This document shows, one piece after another, positions 7,904-14,568 of a DNA stretch of 51,816 bases; position 1 is the first letter of the stretch, and every line of letters begins with the position of its first letter. The stretch lies in the NCBI GenBank assembly GCA_003499925.1, contig DNRQ01000079.1, positions 1 through 51,816 on the forward strand, written 5' to 3'. The notes under the pieces are model-generated. The model saw nothing but the letters and a program-made list of their open reading frames with translations. It did not search any database and was not told the origin of the DNA. The DNA comes from Geobacter sp. GTDB taxonomy: Bacteria > Desulfobacterota > Desulfuromonadia > Geobacterales > Geobacteraceae. Both the position numbers and the translations under genes were made by a program.

Positions 7904-8308
7904 ATGCTGGAGATACCGGAAAACATTCACCAGGCAGTGGTCGAACACGCCCAAGGCGGCTTCCCGCTGGAGGTCTGCGGCATCCTGGGCGGCAGCGGCG
8001 GCGTGGTGACGAGCCACTATCCGATGACCAACACCGACGCCAGCAACGAGCACTTCATGATGGACCCGAAGGAGCAGTTCGCCGTGGTTAAGGCGCTGCG
8101 CGCAGCCGGGGAGGAGATGCTCGCCATCTACCATTCCCACCCGGAAACGCCGGCCCGCCCCTCGCAGGAGGATATCCGGCTCGCGCTGACTCCCAACGTC
8201 TGCCACCTCATCGTGTCGCTCGAGGAGCGCGAGACGCCGGTGGCCAAGGCGTTCAGGATAAACGCAGGGGTGGTGGAGCCGGTGGCGCTGACGCTGACGG
8301 CTGGATAG
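7904..8308 (+). CDS. hcyD: JAMM/MPN+ metalloprotease HcyD
   Basis: Zinc metalloprotease of 134 residues with the complete JAMM motif: Glu23 (PLEVCG), His77 and His79 in YHSHP, Ser87 and Asp90, spaced HxHx7SxxD. Stand-alone bacterial members cut short C-terminal tails off beta-grasp sulfur carriers. HcyD removes the terminal residue of HcyS in Wolinella, and CysO-associated Mec+ removes cysteine in mycobacteria. Here the likely substrate is the Thr-Leu tail of the neighbouring carrier. It starts one base after the hcyF stop, so the three genes hcyS-hcyF-hcyD are tightly coupled. Confidence 0.88.
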   Translation: MLEIPENIHQAVVEHAQGGFPLEVCGILGGSGGVVTSHYPMTNTDASNEHFMMDPKEQFAVVKALRAAGEEMLAIYHSHPETPARPSQEDIRLALTPNVCHLIVSLEERETPVAKAFRINAGVVEPVALTLTAG

Positions 8309-8352
8309 GGCACCCGCAAGGGGCGCCCCTACGGAATCGGCGGCAAACAAAA

Positions 8353-8462
8353 AGTCCCCTCCCCCGGAGGGGGAGGGGTAGGGAGGGGGATAAACGGCTG
8401 GCTCTTTTTTAGACCTCGCCAAGCTTCCCCCCTCCCAACCTCCCCCCTCCGGGGGGAGGAGT
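8353..8462. repeat. GC-rich inverted repeats between hcyD and the reductase gene
   Basis: The 199-bp gap holds opposed CCCCTCCCCCGGAGG and CCTCCCCCCTCCGGGGGG hairpins, each self-complementary, separated by about 50 bases. Similar purine/pyrimidine GC blocks form the core of the dispersed element seen at 18236-18398. No promoter is evident. The downstream ribosome site is TAGGAGAG. Confidence 0.6.
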
Positions 8463-8507
8463 GACGGCATGCAGCACATGAATGACATTTATACCTAGGA
8501 GAGCATC

Positions 8508-9452
8508 GTGGCAGACGTGAAAATTGATCTGAAAAACCTGAAGGCCGGCGGCTTCATCAAGGAGCGCGGCAAGGACCTCTTCACCGTTCGACTCCGCGTC
8601 CCGGGTGGCCGGATGTCGGTCGAGCGGCTCTCCAGGATCGCCCGGGTGGCGCAGAAATACGGCAAGGGGTTCGTGCACCTTTCGGTGCGCCAATCGATTG
8701 AACTCATCAACATCAACTTCGCCGATTTCGACGCGGTGGTCGCGGAACTCGGAGAGGATCAGCAGAAGGTCGCCTCCTGCGGAGCGCGGGTCCGGGTCCC
8801 GACTGCCTGCGGCGGCTGCGAGTACAACCCCAACGGCCTGGTGGACACCCAGCAGTCGGCCCTCGAGGTCGATGAAAAGCTGTTCGGCACGGTAACCGGG
8901 CACCACAAATTCAAGGTCGGCTTTGCCGGCTGTCCCTTCGACTGCCCGAAATCGGCAACCAACGACGTCGGCCTGCAGGGAGCCGTCTGGCCCGAGCTGG
9001 ATGCCGAGGAGTGCATAAGCTGCGGCCTGTGCGCCAAATCGTGCACCGAAGGGGCGCTCAGCATGGGCGAGGACGGCAGGCCGGTTTTCGGCGCAGAAAA
9101 ATGCATCTACTGCGGCGACTGCATCAAGGTCTGCCCCACCGGTGCCTGGAAGACCGTAAAAAGAGGCTACTCGGTCCGCATCGGCGGCAAATGGGGGAGG
9201 CGTCCGCTGGTGGGAACCCTGTACGCCACCTTCCTGCCGGAGGATCGCGTGGTCGATTTCATAGGCTCCGTGCTCGCCTGGTACGTGGAGAAGGCCGAAG
9301 GGGCCGGCAGGGTGCGCATTGGAGACATCATACTGCGCGAGGGAAGCGACTCGCTTCTCGACCACCTGCGCAAGGATTTCCCGGAGTACGTCCTGGACCG
9401 GACCATTTTGCCCCAGATCATCGATACCCAGCTCCCGCTGCAAAAGCAGTAG
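8508..9452 (+). CDS. Small siroheme sulfite reductase with two ferredoxin clusters
   Basis: Predicted to reduce sulfite to the sulfide loaded on HcyS. Order of parts: an NIR_SIR ferredoxin-like half domain (residues about 20-70, FTVRLRVPGGRM, HLSVRQSIELI), a siroheme/4Fe-4S region with C101, C104 and GCPFDCPKS (C142, C146), then two 4Fe-4S motifs, CISCGLCAKSC (169-179) and CIYCGDCIKVC (199-209), then a C-terminal sulfite reductase tail. The CX2C spacing of the first cysteine pair is shorter than the usual CX5C, so the exact siroheme ligands are uncertain. It resembles AsrC-like and other single-subunit anaerobic reductases of about 315 residues. GTG start after TAGGAGAG. A sulfite reductase is part of the Wolinella hcy cluster. 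Confidence 0.87.
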   Translation: MADVKIDLKNLKAGGFIKERGKDLFTVRLRVPGGRMSVERLSRIARVAQKYGKGFVHLSVRQSIELININFADFDAVVAELGEDQQKVASCGARVRVPTACGGCEYNPNGLVDTQQSALEVDEKLFGTVTGHHKFKVGFAGCPFDCPKSATNDVGLQGAVWPELDAEECISCGLCAKSCTEGALSMGEDGRPVFGAEKCIYCGDCIKVCPTGAWKTVKRGYSVRIGGKWGRRPLVGTLYATFLPEDRVVDFIGSVLAWYVEKAEGAGRVRIGDIILREGSDSLLDHLRKDFPEYVLDRTILPQIIDTQLPLQKQ

Positions 9453-9471
9453 GCAATAAAAAGGAACCGCC

Positions 9472-9696
9472 ATGGAAACCATAGATTTGAGGGGCGTCAG
9501 CTGCCCGACCAACTTCGTCAAGGCAAAACTTGCACTGGAGGATATCGAAACGGGAACCACCGTAGAATTTCTGCTGGACGACGGTGAGCCGGTGAAGAAC
9601 GTGCCGAGAAGCCTGAAGGCCGACGGGCACAAGCTGCTCGGGCTCAAGGAAAGCGACGGGCACTACGTGCTGACGCTGGAAAAAGGCGAGGATTAA
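9472..9696 (+). CDS. TusA-like sulfur carrier/transferase
   Basis: A 74-residue TusA/YedF/SirA-fold protein: METIDLRGVSCPTNFVKAK at the N-terminus with the sulfur-binding Cys11, then LEDIETGTTVEFLLDDGEP and a terminal strand YVLTLEK. Family members carry persulfide sulfur on the cysteine of a CPxP motif. Here the motif is CPTN, so the helix-capping second proline is missing. It lies 19 bp after the sulfite reductase gene and before mnmA, so it could relay sulfur within the homocysteine pathway or towards tRNA thiolation. The substrate cannot be told from sequence. Confidence 0.82.
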   Translation: METIDLRGVSCPTNFVKAKLALEDIETGTTVEFLLDDGEPVKNVPRSLKADGHKLLGLKESDGHYVLTLEKGED

Positions 9697-9825
9697 TCGG
9701 GAAGGCATGGCAGCTTCCTTGGGTTAAAGTCAAAGGCATCAACGCGGAGACGGTAGAGTAAGAGGAAAAGAGAAGATTGATCATGATTCTTTCACCTTAT
9801 CTTTCAGATCTCTCTTCCTTGTTTT

Positions 9826-9866
9826 CTCCGCGCCTCCGCGCCTCCGCGTCTCTGCGTCTCTGCGTT
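9826..9866. repeat. Short direct repeats CTCCGCG / CTCTGCG
   Basis: Runs of near-identical 8-base units (CCTCCGCG, then TCTCTGCG) directly upstream of mnmA. The remainder of the 207-bp gap 9697-9903 has no gene. This is a low-complexity repeat with no visible regulatory logic. Confidence 0.55.
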
Positions 9867-9903
9867 AAAGCCTGTGCCTAACCGGCTTTTGGAGTCAGCA
9901 CCA

Positions 9904-10983
9904 ATGAGCAACGAAATAGAGAAAAAACGGGTTCTGGTAGCTATGAGCGGCGGGGTCGATTCCTCGGTAACGGCTGCTCTTCTCAAGGAGCAGGGGCACG
10001 ACGTAATCGGCGTTTCGCTGCAGCTCTACGAGCGGCCGCAATCCGCTACGCCCGGCGGCAAAACCTGCTGCTCGCTCACCGACGTCATGGACGCGGCCCG
10101 CGTCGCCAAGCGCATCGGCATCCCGTTCGAGGTGATCGACCTGCGGCAGCGCTTCAAAGAGCTGGTGATGGATGATTTCATGGCGGAATACGCCGCAGGA
10201 AGAACCCCCAACCCCTGCGCCCGCTGCAACGATCGCATCAAGTTCGGCATCCTCCTCGACATGACGGCATCCCTTGGCGCCGACATCCTGGCGACCGGCC
10301 ACTACGCCCGGGTCGAACAGGATGCAGCGGGAAGCTACCAGATGCTTAAGGGACTGGATCCCGGCAAGGACCAGACCTACTTTCTCTTCGGGATGAACCA
10401 GGACCAGCTCTCGCGCACCGTTTTCCCGGTAGGAAACCTGGAGAAGCGGCAGGTGCGCGAACTTGCGGCGAAATTCAACCTGCCGGTGGCCCAGAAGCAG
10501 GAGAGCCAGGAAATCTGCTTCATTCCGGACAACGACTACGTCCGCTTCCTGGAAGATAGCGGCGTGACCGCGTCACCCGGGGAAATAGTCGACGCGGCCG
10601 GCAGGAAGCTCGGCAGTCACGACGGCATTCATCACTTCACGGTTGGCCAGAGGCGTGGATTGGGTATCGCCTGGAAGGAGCCGCTCTACGTGACGGCGAT
10701 CGATAGGGAAACCTCGCGGGTGGTCGTGGGTCCCCGGTCGGAGCTTCTGGTGAGCGGTCTGTTCGCAGGGGAAACCACCTGGACCAGTGAACCGCTCTCG
10801 GGGACCTTCCACGGCAGCTGCAGCATACGGTATCGGCAGCAGCCGGTCCCCTGCGTGGCAAACCTGCTGGAGGACGGACGGCTGCAGGTCGATTTCGTGA
10901 ATCCGCAGCAGGCGGTAACGCCCGGCCAGGCAGTGGTCCTTTATGACGGGGACAGGGTGGTGGGCGGCGGGTGGATTTTATAA
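9904..10983 (+). CDS. mnmA: tRNA-specific 2-thiouridylase MnmA
   Basis: ATP-dependent enzyme that puts sulfur on the wobble uridine U34 of Lys, Glu and Gln tRNAs. N-terminal PP-loop SGGVDSS (residues 15-21), the family segment GKDQTYFLF, the first catalytic cysteine region NPCARCN and the second QEICFIPD; both cysteines are retained. The C-terminal half has the barrel domains (FTVGQRRGLGI). Length 360 residues is normal. The start is the ATG at 9904 after TTGGAG, since an upstream in-frame extension of 10 codons has no ribosome site. Its place after a sulfur carrier gene suggests functional linkage, though mnmA could have its own promoter. Confidence 0.94.
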   Translation: MSNEIEKKRVLVAMSGGVDSSVTAALLKEQGHDVIGVSLQLYERPQSATPGGKTCCSLTDVMDAARVAKRIGIPFEVIDLRQRFKELVMDDFMAEYAAGRTPNPCARCNDRIKFGILLDMTASLGADILATGHYARVEQDAAGSYQMLKGLDPGKDQTYFLFGMNQDQLSRTVFPVGNLEKRQVRELAAKFNLPVAQKQESQEICFIPDNDYVRFLEDSGVTASPGEIVDAAGRKLGSHDGIHHFTVGQRRGLGIAWKEPLYVTAIDRETSRVVVGPRSELLVSGLFAGETTWTSEPLSGTFHGSCSIRYRQQPVPCVANLLEDGRLQVDFVNPQQAVTPGQAVVLYDGDRVVGGGWIL

Positions 10984-10987
10984 AGAA

Positions 10988-11080
10988 CGTGAAGGGTGAA
11001 AGGTGAAAAGTGAAAGGAGCAACACCCTTCACCCTTCACCCTTCACCCTTCACCCTTCACCCTTCACCCTTCACGGTTCT
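10988..11080. repeat. Heptamer array CACCCTT with inverted part
   Basis: Between the converging mnmA and modC genes, about four GTGAAAGG-like heptamers are followed by eight or more tandem CACCCTT heptamers. The two halves are inverted relative to each other, giving an imperfect long hairpin at a convergent gene junction, where it could act as a two-way terminator. Similar 7-base arrays occur at 18575, 20441, 37225, 37776 and 38296. Confidence 0.7.
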
Positions 11081-11084
11081 TCCC

Positions 11085-12140
11085 CTACCCCAGCCGCCGG
11101 AACGACGACGCCTTGATCACGGCATAGACCTCGTTTTGCGCCTGGATCGCCAGATCATCGGCCGCCTGCATGACCACCTCGGCGATCAGCGTCTCACTGC
11201 CGCACCTGAGCTCGACGCCGACCTTGTTCCCGGAAGGGAAGGTATCCACTACGATGCACTTGAGCAGATTCCTGGCACTGACCGCTTCGGGATGTTTCTT
11301 GAACAGGATGATGTCCCTTGAAGAGAGCTCGAAGGTGGCCGATGGCCCGTCGTCGCCGGCCGAGACGAAAAGCTCCGCGGTCCCCCACCGATAGACGTGA
11401 AGCCCTCCCATCTTGCGCAACGCCTCCCCCTTCAAAACGTTGATATAGCCGACCTGGCTTTGCCCCATTCGTTCGCGCGCGAGCTGCTCGGGGGTCGCCT
11501 GCCCGATGATGCGCCCCCCCGCCACGGCCAGCACCTGCTCCGTCATGAGCCGGATCTCCAAAAGCGAGTGGGAGATGAAGAGATAGGGAATCCCGAAGCG
11601 CTCGCTGGTGCTCTTCAGGTAATGGATGATCTGAAACTTCAGGGAATCGTCCAGGGCCGAGAGCGGCTCGTCCATCAAAAGCAGCCTGGGATTGGCGAGA
11701 ATGGCACGCCCCAGGGCTACCCGCTGCTTCTCCCCCCCGGACAGCTTGTTCACGCCGCGCTTCAACAGGCCGTCCAGTTTCAGCACCGAGACCAGTGCCG
11801 CCAGGTCGATGGTCCTATGCTGCGGTGCACAGCGCTTGTAACCGTAGAGCAGATTCGACTCCACAGTCAGGTGCGGAAACAGGGAGGGCTGCTGGAACAC
11901 GATGCCGACCCGGCGCCGCTGCGGCGGCACTTCGATCCCCCTGTGGCTGCTGAACAGGCACTCGCCGTCCAGGAAGATCTCCCCCTCCTCGGGCCTGCTC
12001 AGCCCGGCGAGGAGGCTCACCAGGGTTGACTTGCCGCTCCCCGACTCGCCGAAGATGCCGACGTGGTCCCCGGTCACCGTGAAGTCGGTCTTCAGATTGA
12101 AGGCGCCGAAACTCTTGCTGACTTTCATGCGCAGTTCCAT
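11085..12140 (-). CDS. modC: Molybdate ABC transporter ATP-binding protein ModC
   Basis: ATPase subunit of a molybdate (or tungstate) importer. It has Walker A GESGSGKST near residue 34, signature LSGGEKQRVALGRA near 128, Walker B LLLMDEPLSALD, switch histidine in FISHS, and a C-terminal TOBE/Mop domain of about 65 residues (SARNLLKCIVVDTFPSG onward), which in ModC binds oxyanion. The start is the ATG at 12140 (MELRMKVSKSFG) after GGAGAGAC; a longer in-frame extension overlaps modB and is not family-like. It starts one base after the modB stop. Confidence 0.92.
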   Translation of the reverse strand: MELRMKVSKSFGAFNLKTDFTVTGDHVGIFGESGSGKSTLVSLLAGLSRPEEGEIFLDGECLFSSHRGIEVPPQRRRVGIVFQQPSLFPHLTVESNLLYGYKRCAPQHRTIDLAALVSVLKLDGLLKRGVNKLSGGEKQRVALGRAILANPRLLLMDEPLSALDDSLKFQIIHYLKSTSERFGIPYLFISHSLLEIRLMTEQVLAVAGGRIIGQATPEQLARERMGQSQVGYINVLKGEALRKMGGLHVYRWGTAELFVSAGDDGPSATFELSSRDIILFKKHPEAVSARNLLKCIVVDTFPSGNKVGVELRCGSETLIAEVVMQAADDLAIQAQNEVYAVIKASSFRRLG

Positions 12141-12141
12141 G

Positions 12142-12825
12142 TCAGTCTCTCCTTGCCAGTTTCGTGCTGAGGAATTCGTGAACCAGCAGCACCAGCACCG
12201 ATATGGCCACCGCAACGACGCACAGGGAGAGCGCCGCCGTCTCGCCGGTAGGGGACGCCGCGTATTCGTAGATGGCAAGCGGAATGGTCTGGGTGACCCC
12301 CGGGATATTGCCGGCCGCGATGATGGTAGCGCCGAACTCGCCCAGGCTGCGGGCGAACATGAGCGAGGAGCCGGCGATGATGCCGTGGCGCGACAGCGGC
12401 AGTATGATGGTGAGAAGGGTGTCCAGCCCGCGTGCGCCGAGGGTCCGGGAGGCCTGAACCAGCTGGTAGTCGATCGATTCCATGCCGATCCGGATCGATC
12501 GCACCAGAAGCGGGAAACCGACCACCGCAGAGGCGAGCACCGCGGCCTTCCAGGTGAAGATGAGCCGTATGCCGAGCGGCTCCAGGAGCGGGCTGAGCCA
12601 GCCGTTCTTCCCCAGCGCGACCAGAAGCAGGTAGCCCATCACCACCGGCGGCAGCGTCAGCGGGAGATTCACCATGACCTCCAGCAGCGCCTTGCCCCGG
12701 AACTTGAAAAAGGTCATCAGATAGGCAAAGACAAAGCCGAAGGGGAGGCTTATCACAGTAGCTGCCAGGGCGACCTTGACGGAGAGCCGTATGGCATCGT
12801 AATCGGCGCTTGTCAGTAAAAGCAT
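12142..12825 (-). CDS. modB: Molybdate ABC transporter permease ModB
   Basis: Permease of 227 residues with about five membrane spans and the EAA loop (YQLVQASRTLGARGLDTLL). The segment FARSLGEFGATIIAAGNIPG is typical of ModB. It forms the membrane channel with ModC. AAGGAAC precedes the ATG. The usual third gene, modA for the periplasmic binding protein, is not present on either side: upstream are repeats and a toxin-antitoxin pair. A modA elsewhere, or use of another binding protein, has to be assumed for function. Confidence 0.92.
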   Translation of the reverse strand: MLLLTSADYDAIRLSVKVALAATVISLPFGFVFAYLMTFFKFRGKALLEVMVNLPLTLPPVVMGYLLLVALGKNGWLSPLLEPLGIRLIFTWKAAVLASAVVGFPLLVRSIRIGMESIDYQLVQASRTLGARGLDTLLTIILPLSRHGIIAGSSLMFARSLGEFGATIIAAGNIPGVTQTIPLAIYEYAASPTGETAALSLCVVAVAISVLVLLVHEFLSTKLARRD

Positions 12826-13026
12826 GGTTGTTCCTTGACCGGATGAATGAATGGCGTCTGCCTCATATATACTATTCGCAGTGAAAAGACATTAAAAACG
12901 TTGCTTATCGAGCCGAAATCAGCCAGCCCGACCTGCGACACCCTCAGCGGAAGAGCTTAATCCTTACCTCTGATTAGTACCAAGCTCCCGATTGGAGCTC
13001 TCCCCAGCCCCACTGCCATTAAGTTA

Positions 13027-13177
13027 CCTGATTAGCGGCAATCTTCCGCTGTTCAGCTCCCTCCCCCTTCAAGTGGGAGGTCAGGAGGGGGATGGGGATG
13101 TTTTTGCGCCGGAACTACCCCATCCCCACCCCCACCCTCCCCTTGAAGGGGAGGGAGTTTTTGCAGCGGAAGATCAG
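13027..13177. repeat. Copy of the miniature inverted-repeat element
   Basis: The 455-bp gap 12826-13280 has no gene. It holds a copy of the element starting CCTGATTAGCGG CAATCTTCCGCTG at 13027 and ending near GCAGCGGAAGATCAG at 13177, with an internal hairpin CCCTCCCCTTGAAGGGG followed by GTTTTT. Just left of it (12980-13026) are another CTGATTAGTACCAA end and CCACTGCCATTAAGTTA, so two elements appear nested or abutting. Right of it is a further GC-rich hairpin (13195-13220). Confidence 0.65.
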
Positions 13178-13280
13178 AACCTAAACGCCCTCACCCCGAC
13201 CCTCTCCCGGAGGGCGAGGGGGAGTTTTGGAAGGGAGAGGAGAGTTTGCATAGCTACCCCTTAAGCAGGTTCCATTCCAC

Positions 13281-13781
13281 TTGACGCGTCCCCTTCCTTT
13301 TCATCCGGTATACGTCAAAACAGTTTCTGGGTCCCGCTGCTTGGGCATCTTGCCACTTTGGCAGCACTGCCGGTTACCGACCGGTTCGCAGCTAGATCCT
13401 GCCGAAATATCCGGCACTGCTGTGAAAACGGGCACGTTGTCGGAGGATACCCGCAAGGAGATTTTCGACGCCTGGGGCCTCACCAACGACCAACGTTGCC
13501 GGCTTCTGGGGCTCTCTCCAGGCAGTCGTGCGTCGATCAACGAATACGCTACGGGGAAAAGGCCGCTTCCCATGAAGCCGGACATAGTAGCGAGGACGCT
13601 GCATATCGCCACCATATACGAGATACTGCACGCCTCGAACCTGAAGCGCCCTGATCTCGCGGACAAATGGCCCACCACCCCCTCGATCGACCTGAACGGT
13701 AACCGCCCAGTAGACCTGATGCAGTCCCTTGAAATGCTGGCGAGGATCCGCCGGTGGATGGAGTCGATGAGTGCCTACTGA
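13281..13781 (+). CDS. Xre/MbcA/ParS-type antitoxin
   Basis: Probable antitoxin for the RES-domain protein encoded next. The middle (residues about 55-95) looks like a degenerate helix-turn-helix, EIFDAWGLTNDQRCRLLGL. The C-terminus NGNRPVDLMQSLEMLARIR with WMES is the toxin-binding domain (DUF2384 type), where the stretch after the N-G-x-x-P motif contacts the toxin. The first 40 or so residues are not family-like and the initial codon is TTG, so the true start is probably further in, for example the GTG at 13422. It overlaps a possible toxin start at 13771. Confidence 0.72.
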   Translation: MTRPLPFHPVYVKTVSGSRCLGILPLWQHCRLPTGSQLDPAEISGTAVKTGTLSEDTRKEIFDAWGLTNDQRCRLLGLSPGSRASINEYATGKRPLPMKPDIVARTLHIATIYEILHASNLKRPDLADKWPTTPSIDLNGNRPVDLMQSLEMLARIRRWMESMSAY

Positions 13782-13927
13782 CCACAAACGATTCACCCGG
13801 AAGATTAACAGGTCTCCAAGCCCCCTCTGGAGGGCACAGCTCCCATACTCACGCTATGCGCACCTAGCCGGGCTCAGCGGCAGACCGTTGAGTCCGGCAC
13901 TGCTCGGCGGCGCTCGGCGCTCGGGGG

Positions 13928-14428
13928 GTGGAGGAGTACTGCTTTTGCGCCTTCTCAGCCCATGCAACGAACCCCTCGCGCTGGTCAGACGGGTCGTTCC
14001 GTATCTGGCAGGGTGCCCAGGCCGTGGCCACTGCCATCCATGAAGCGCTGCACCACGCGGCCCGCATCTTCGTTTCGCGCTATGGAGCTAAAGCTCTTGA
14101 CGACTGGGAGGAGGAGCGCACCCTTGTTTCGGCGGAATGCACAGCCCTTCTTGTCGATGTGACAGGGCTTAGCTCGCGTTACGGGTGGCTCGTAGAGGAG
14201 GACCATTCGCGTTGCCAGGAGTTGGGAAGATTTATCCGGGACAGGCATCAGCCTGGAGTACTCTACGACTCAGCACGCCACACGGGAGGTGTCTGTGCGG
14301 CGATTTTCCACAGGGACGCCTTGGGGTCACCCAAGATGGCTGAGTCGGTTACTTTCACTATATCTGGGGGCACCCTTATTGCCACAGACGCCTCAGGAAA
14401 GGAAGTGGCATCGCGGCCTACGCCATAG
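13928..14428 (+). CDS. RES-domain toxin (NAD+-degrading family), N-terminus doubtful
   Basis: The RES fold signatures are present: Arg in NPSRWSDGSFRIW, Glu in AIHEALHHAARIF and Ser in VLYDSARHTGGVCA, the three residues that name the family. Characterised members (MbcT, Res) break down NAD+ and are neutralised by an Xre/MbcA partner, which is encoded just upstream. This frame opens at GTG 13928 without a clear ribosome site. Another frame, beginning at GTG 13771 inside the end of the antitoxin gene, encodes a plausible toxin N-terminus (SPLWRAQLPYSRYAHL) and would need a frameshift near 13890-13927 to join. The toxin may therefore be broken. Confidence 0.68.
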   Translation: MEEYCFCAFSAHATNPSRWSDGSFRIWQGAQAVATAIHEALHHAARIFVSRYGAKALDDWEEERTLVSAECTALLVDVTGLSSRYGWLVEEDHSRCQELGRFIRDRHQPGVLYDSARHTGGVCAAIFHRDALGSPKMAESVTFTISGGTLIATDASGKEVASRPTP

Positions 14429-14447
14429 GGCTCGATGATACAATTTG

Positions 14448-14507
14448 CGTTCCCAAGCTGGAGCTTGGGAACGAGTTCGAACGAGTGGAGCCGGAGCTTG
14501 GGAACGA
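14448..14507. repeat. TTCCCAAGC palindromic repeats
   Basis: One complete palindrome (GCGTTCCCAAGCTGG then CTTGGGAACGAG) and one half unit with GCCGGAGCTTGGGAACG, the same family as 6616-6780. It lies between the convergent RES and Wzi-like genes, where the hairpin may help stop transcription. Confidence 0.7.
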
Positions 14508-14568
14508 TCGGTAAAGTTGGTCTGGGATTTTTTTTGCGCCTTTTGTGCCTTTTTGTGGCTAGATGCTT

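Noticed and set aside
12850..12900. ModE-type operator before modB
   Set aside because: A TATATACTATTCGC stretch is suggestive, but the expected inverted TATATA half-site pair is not clear.
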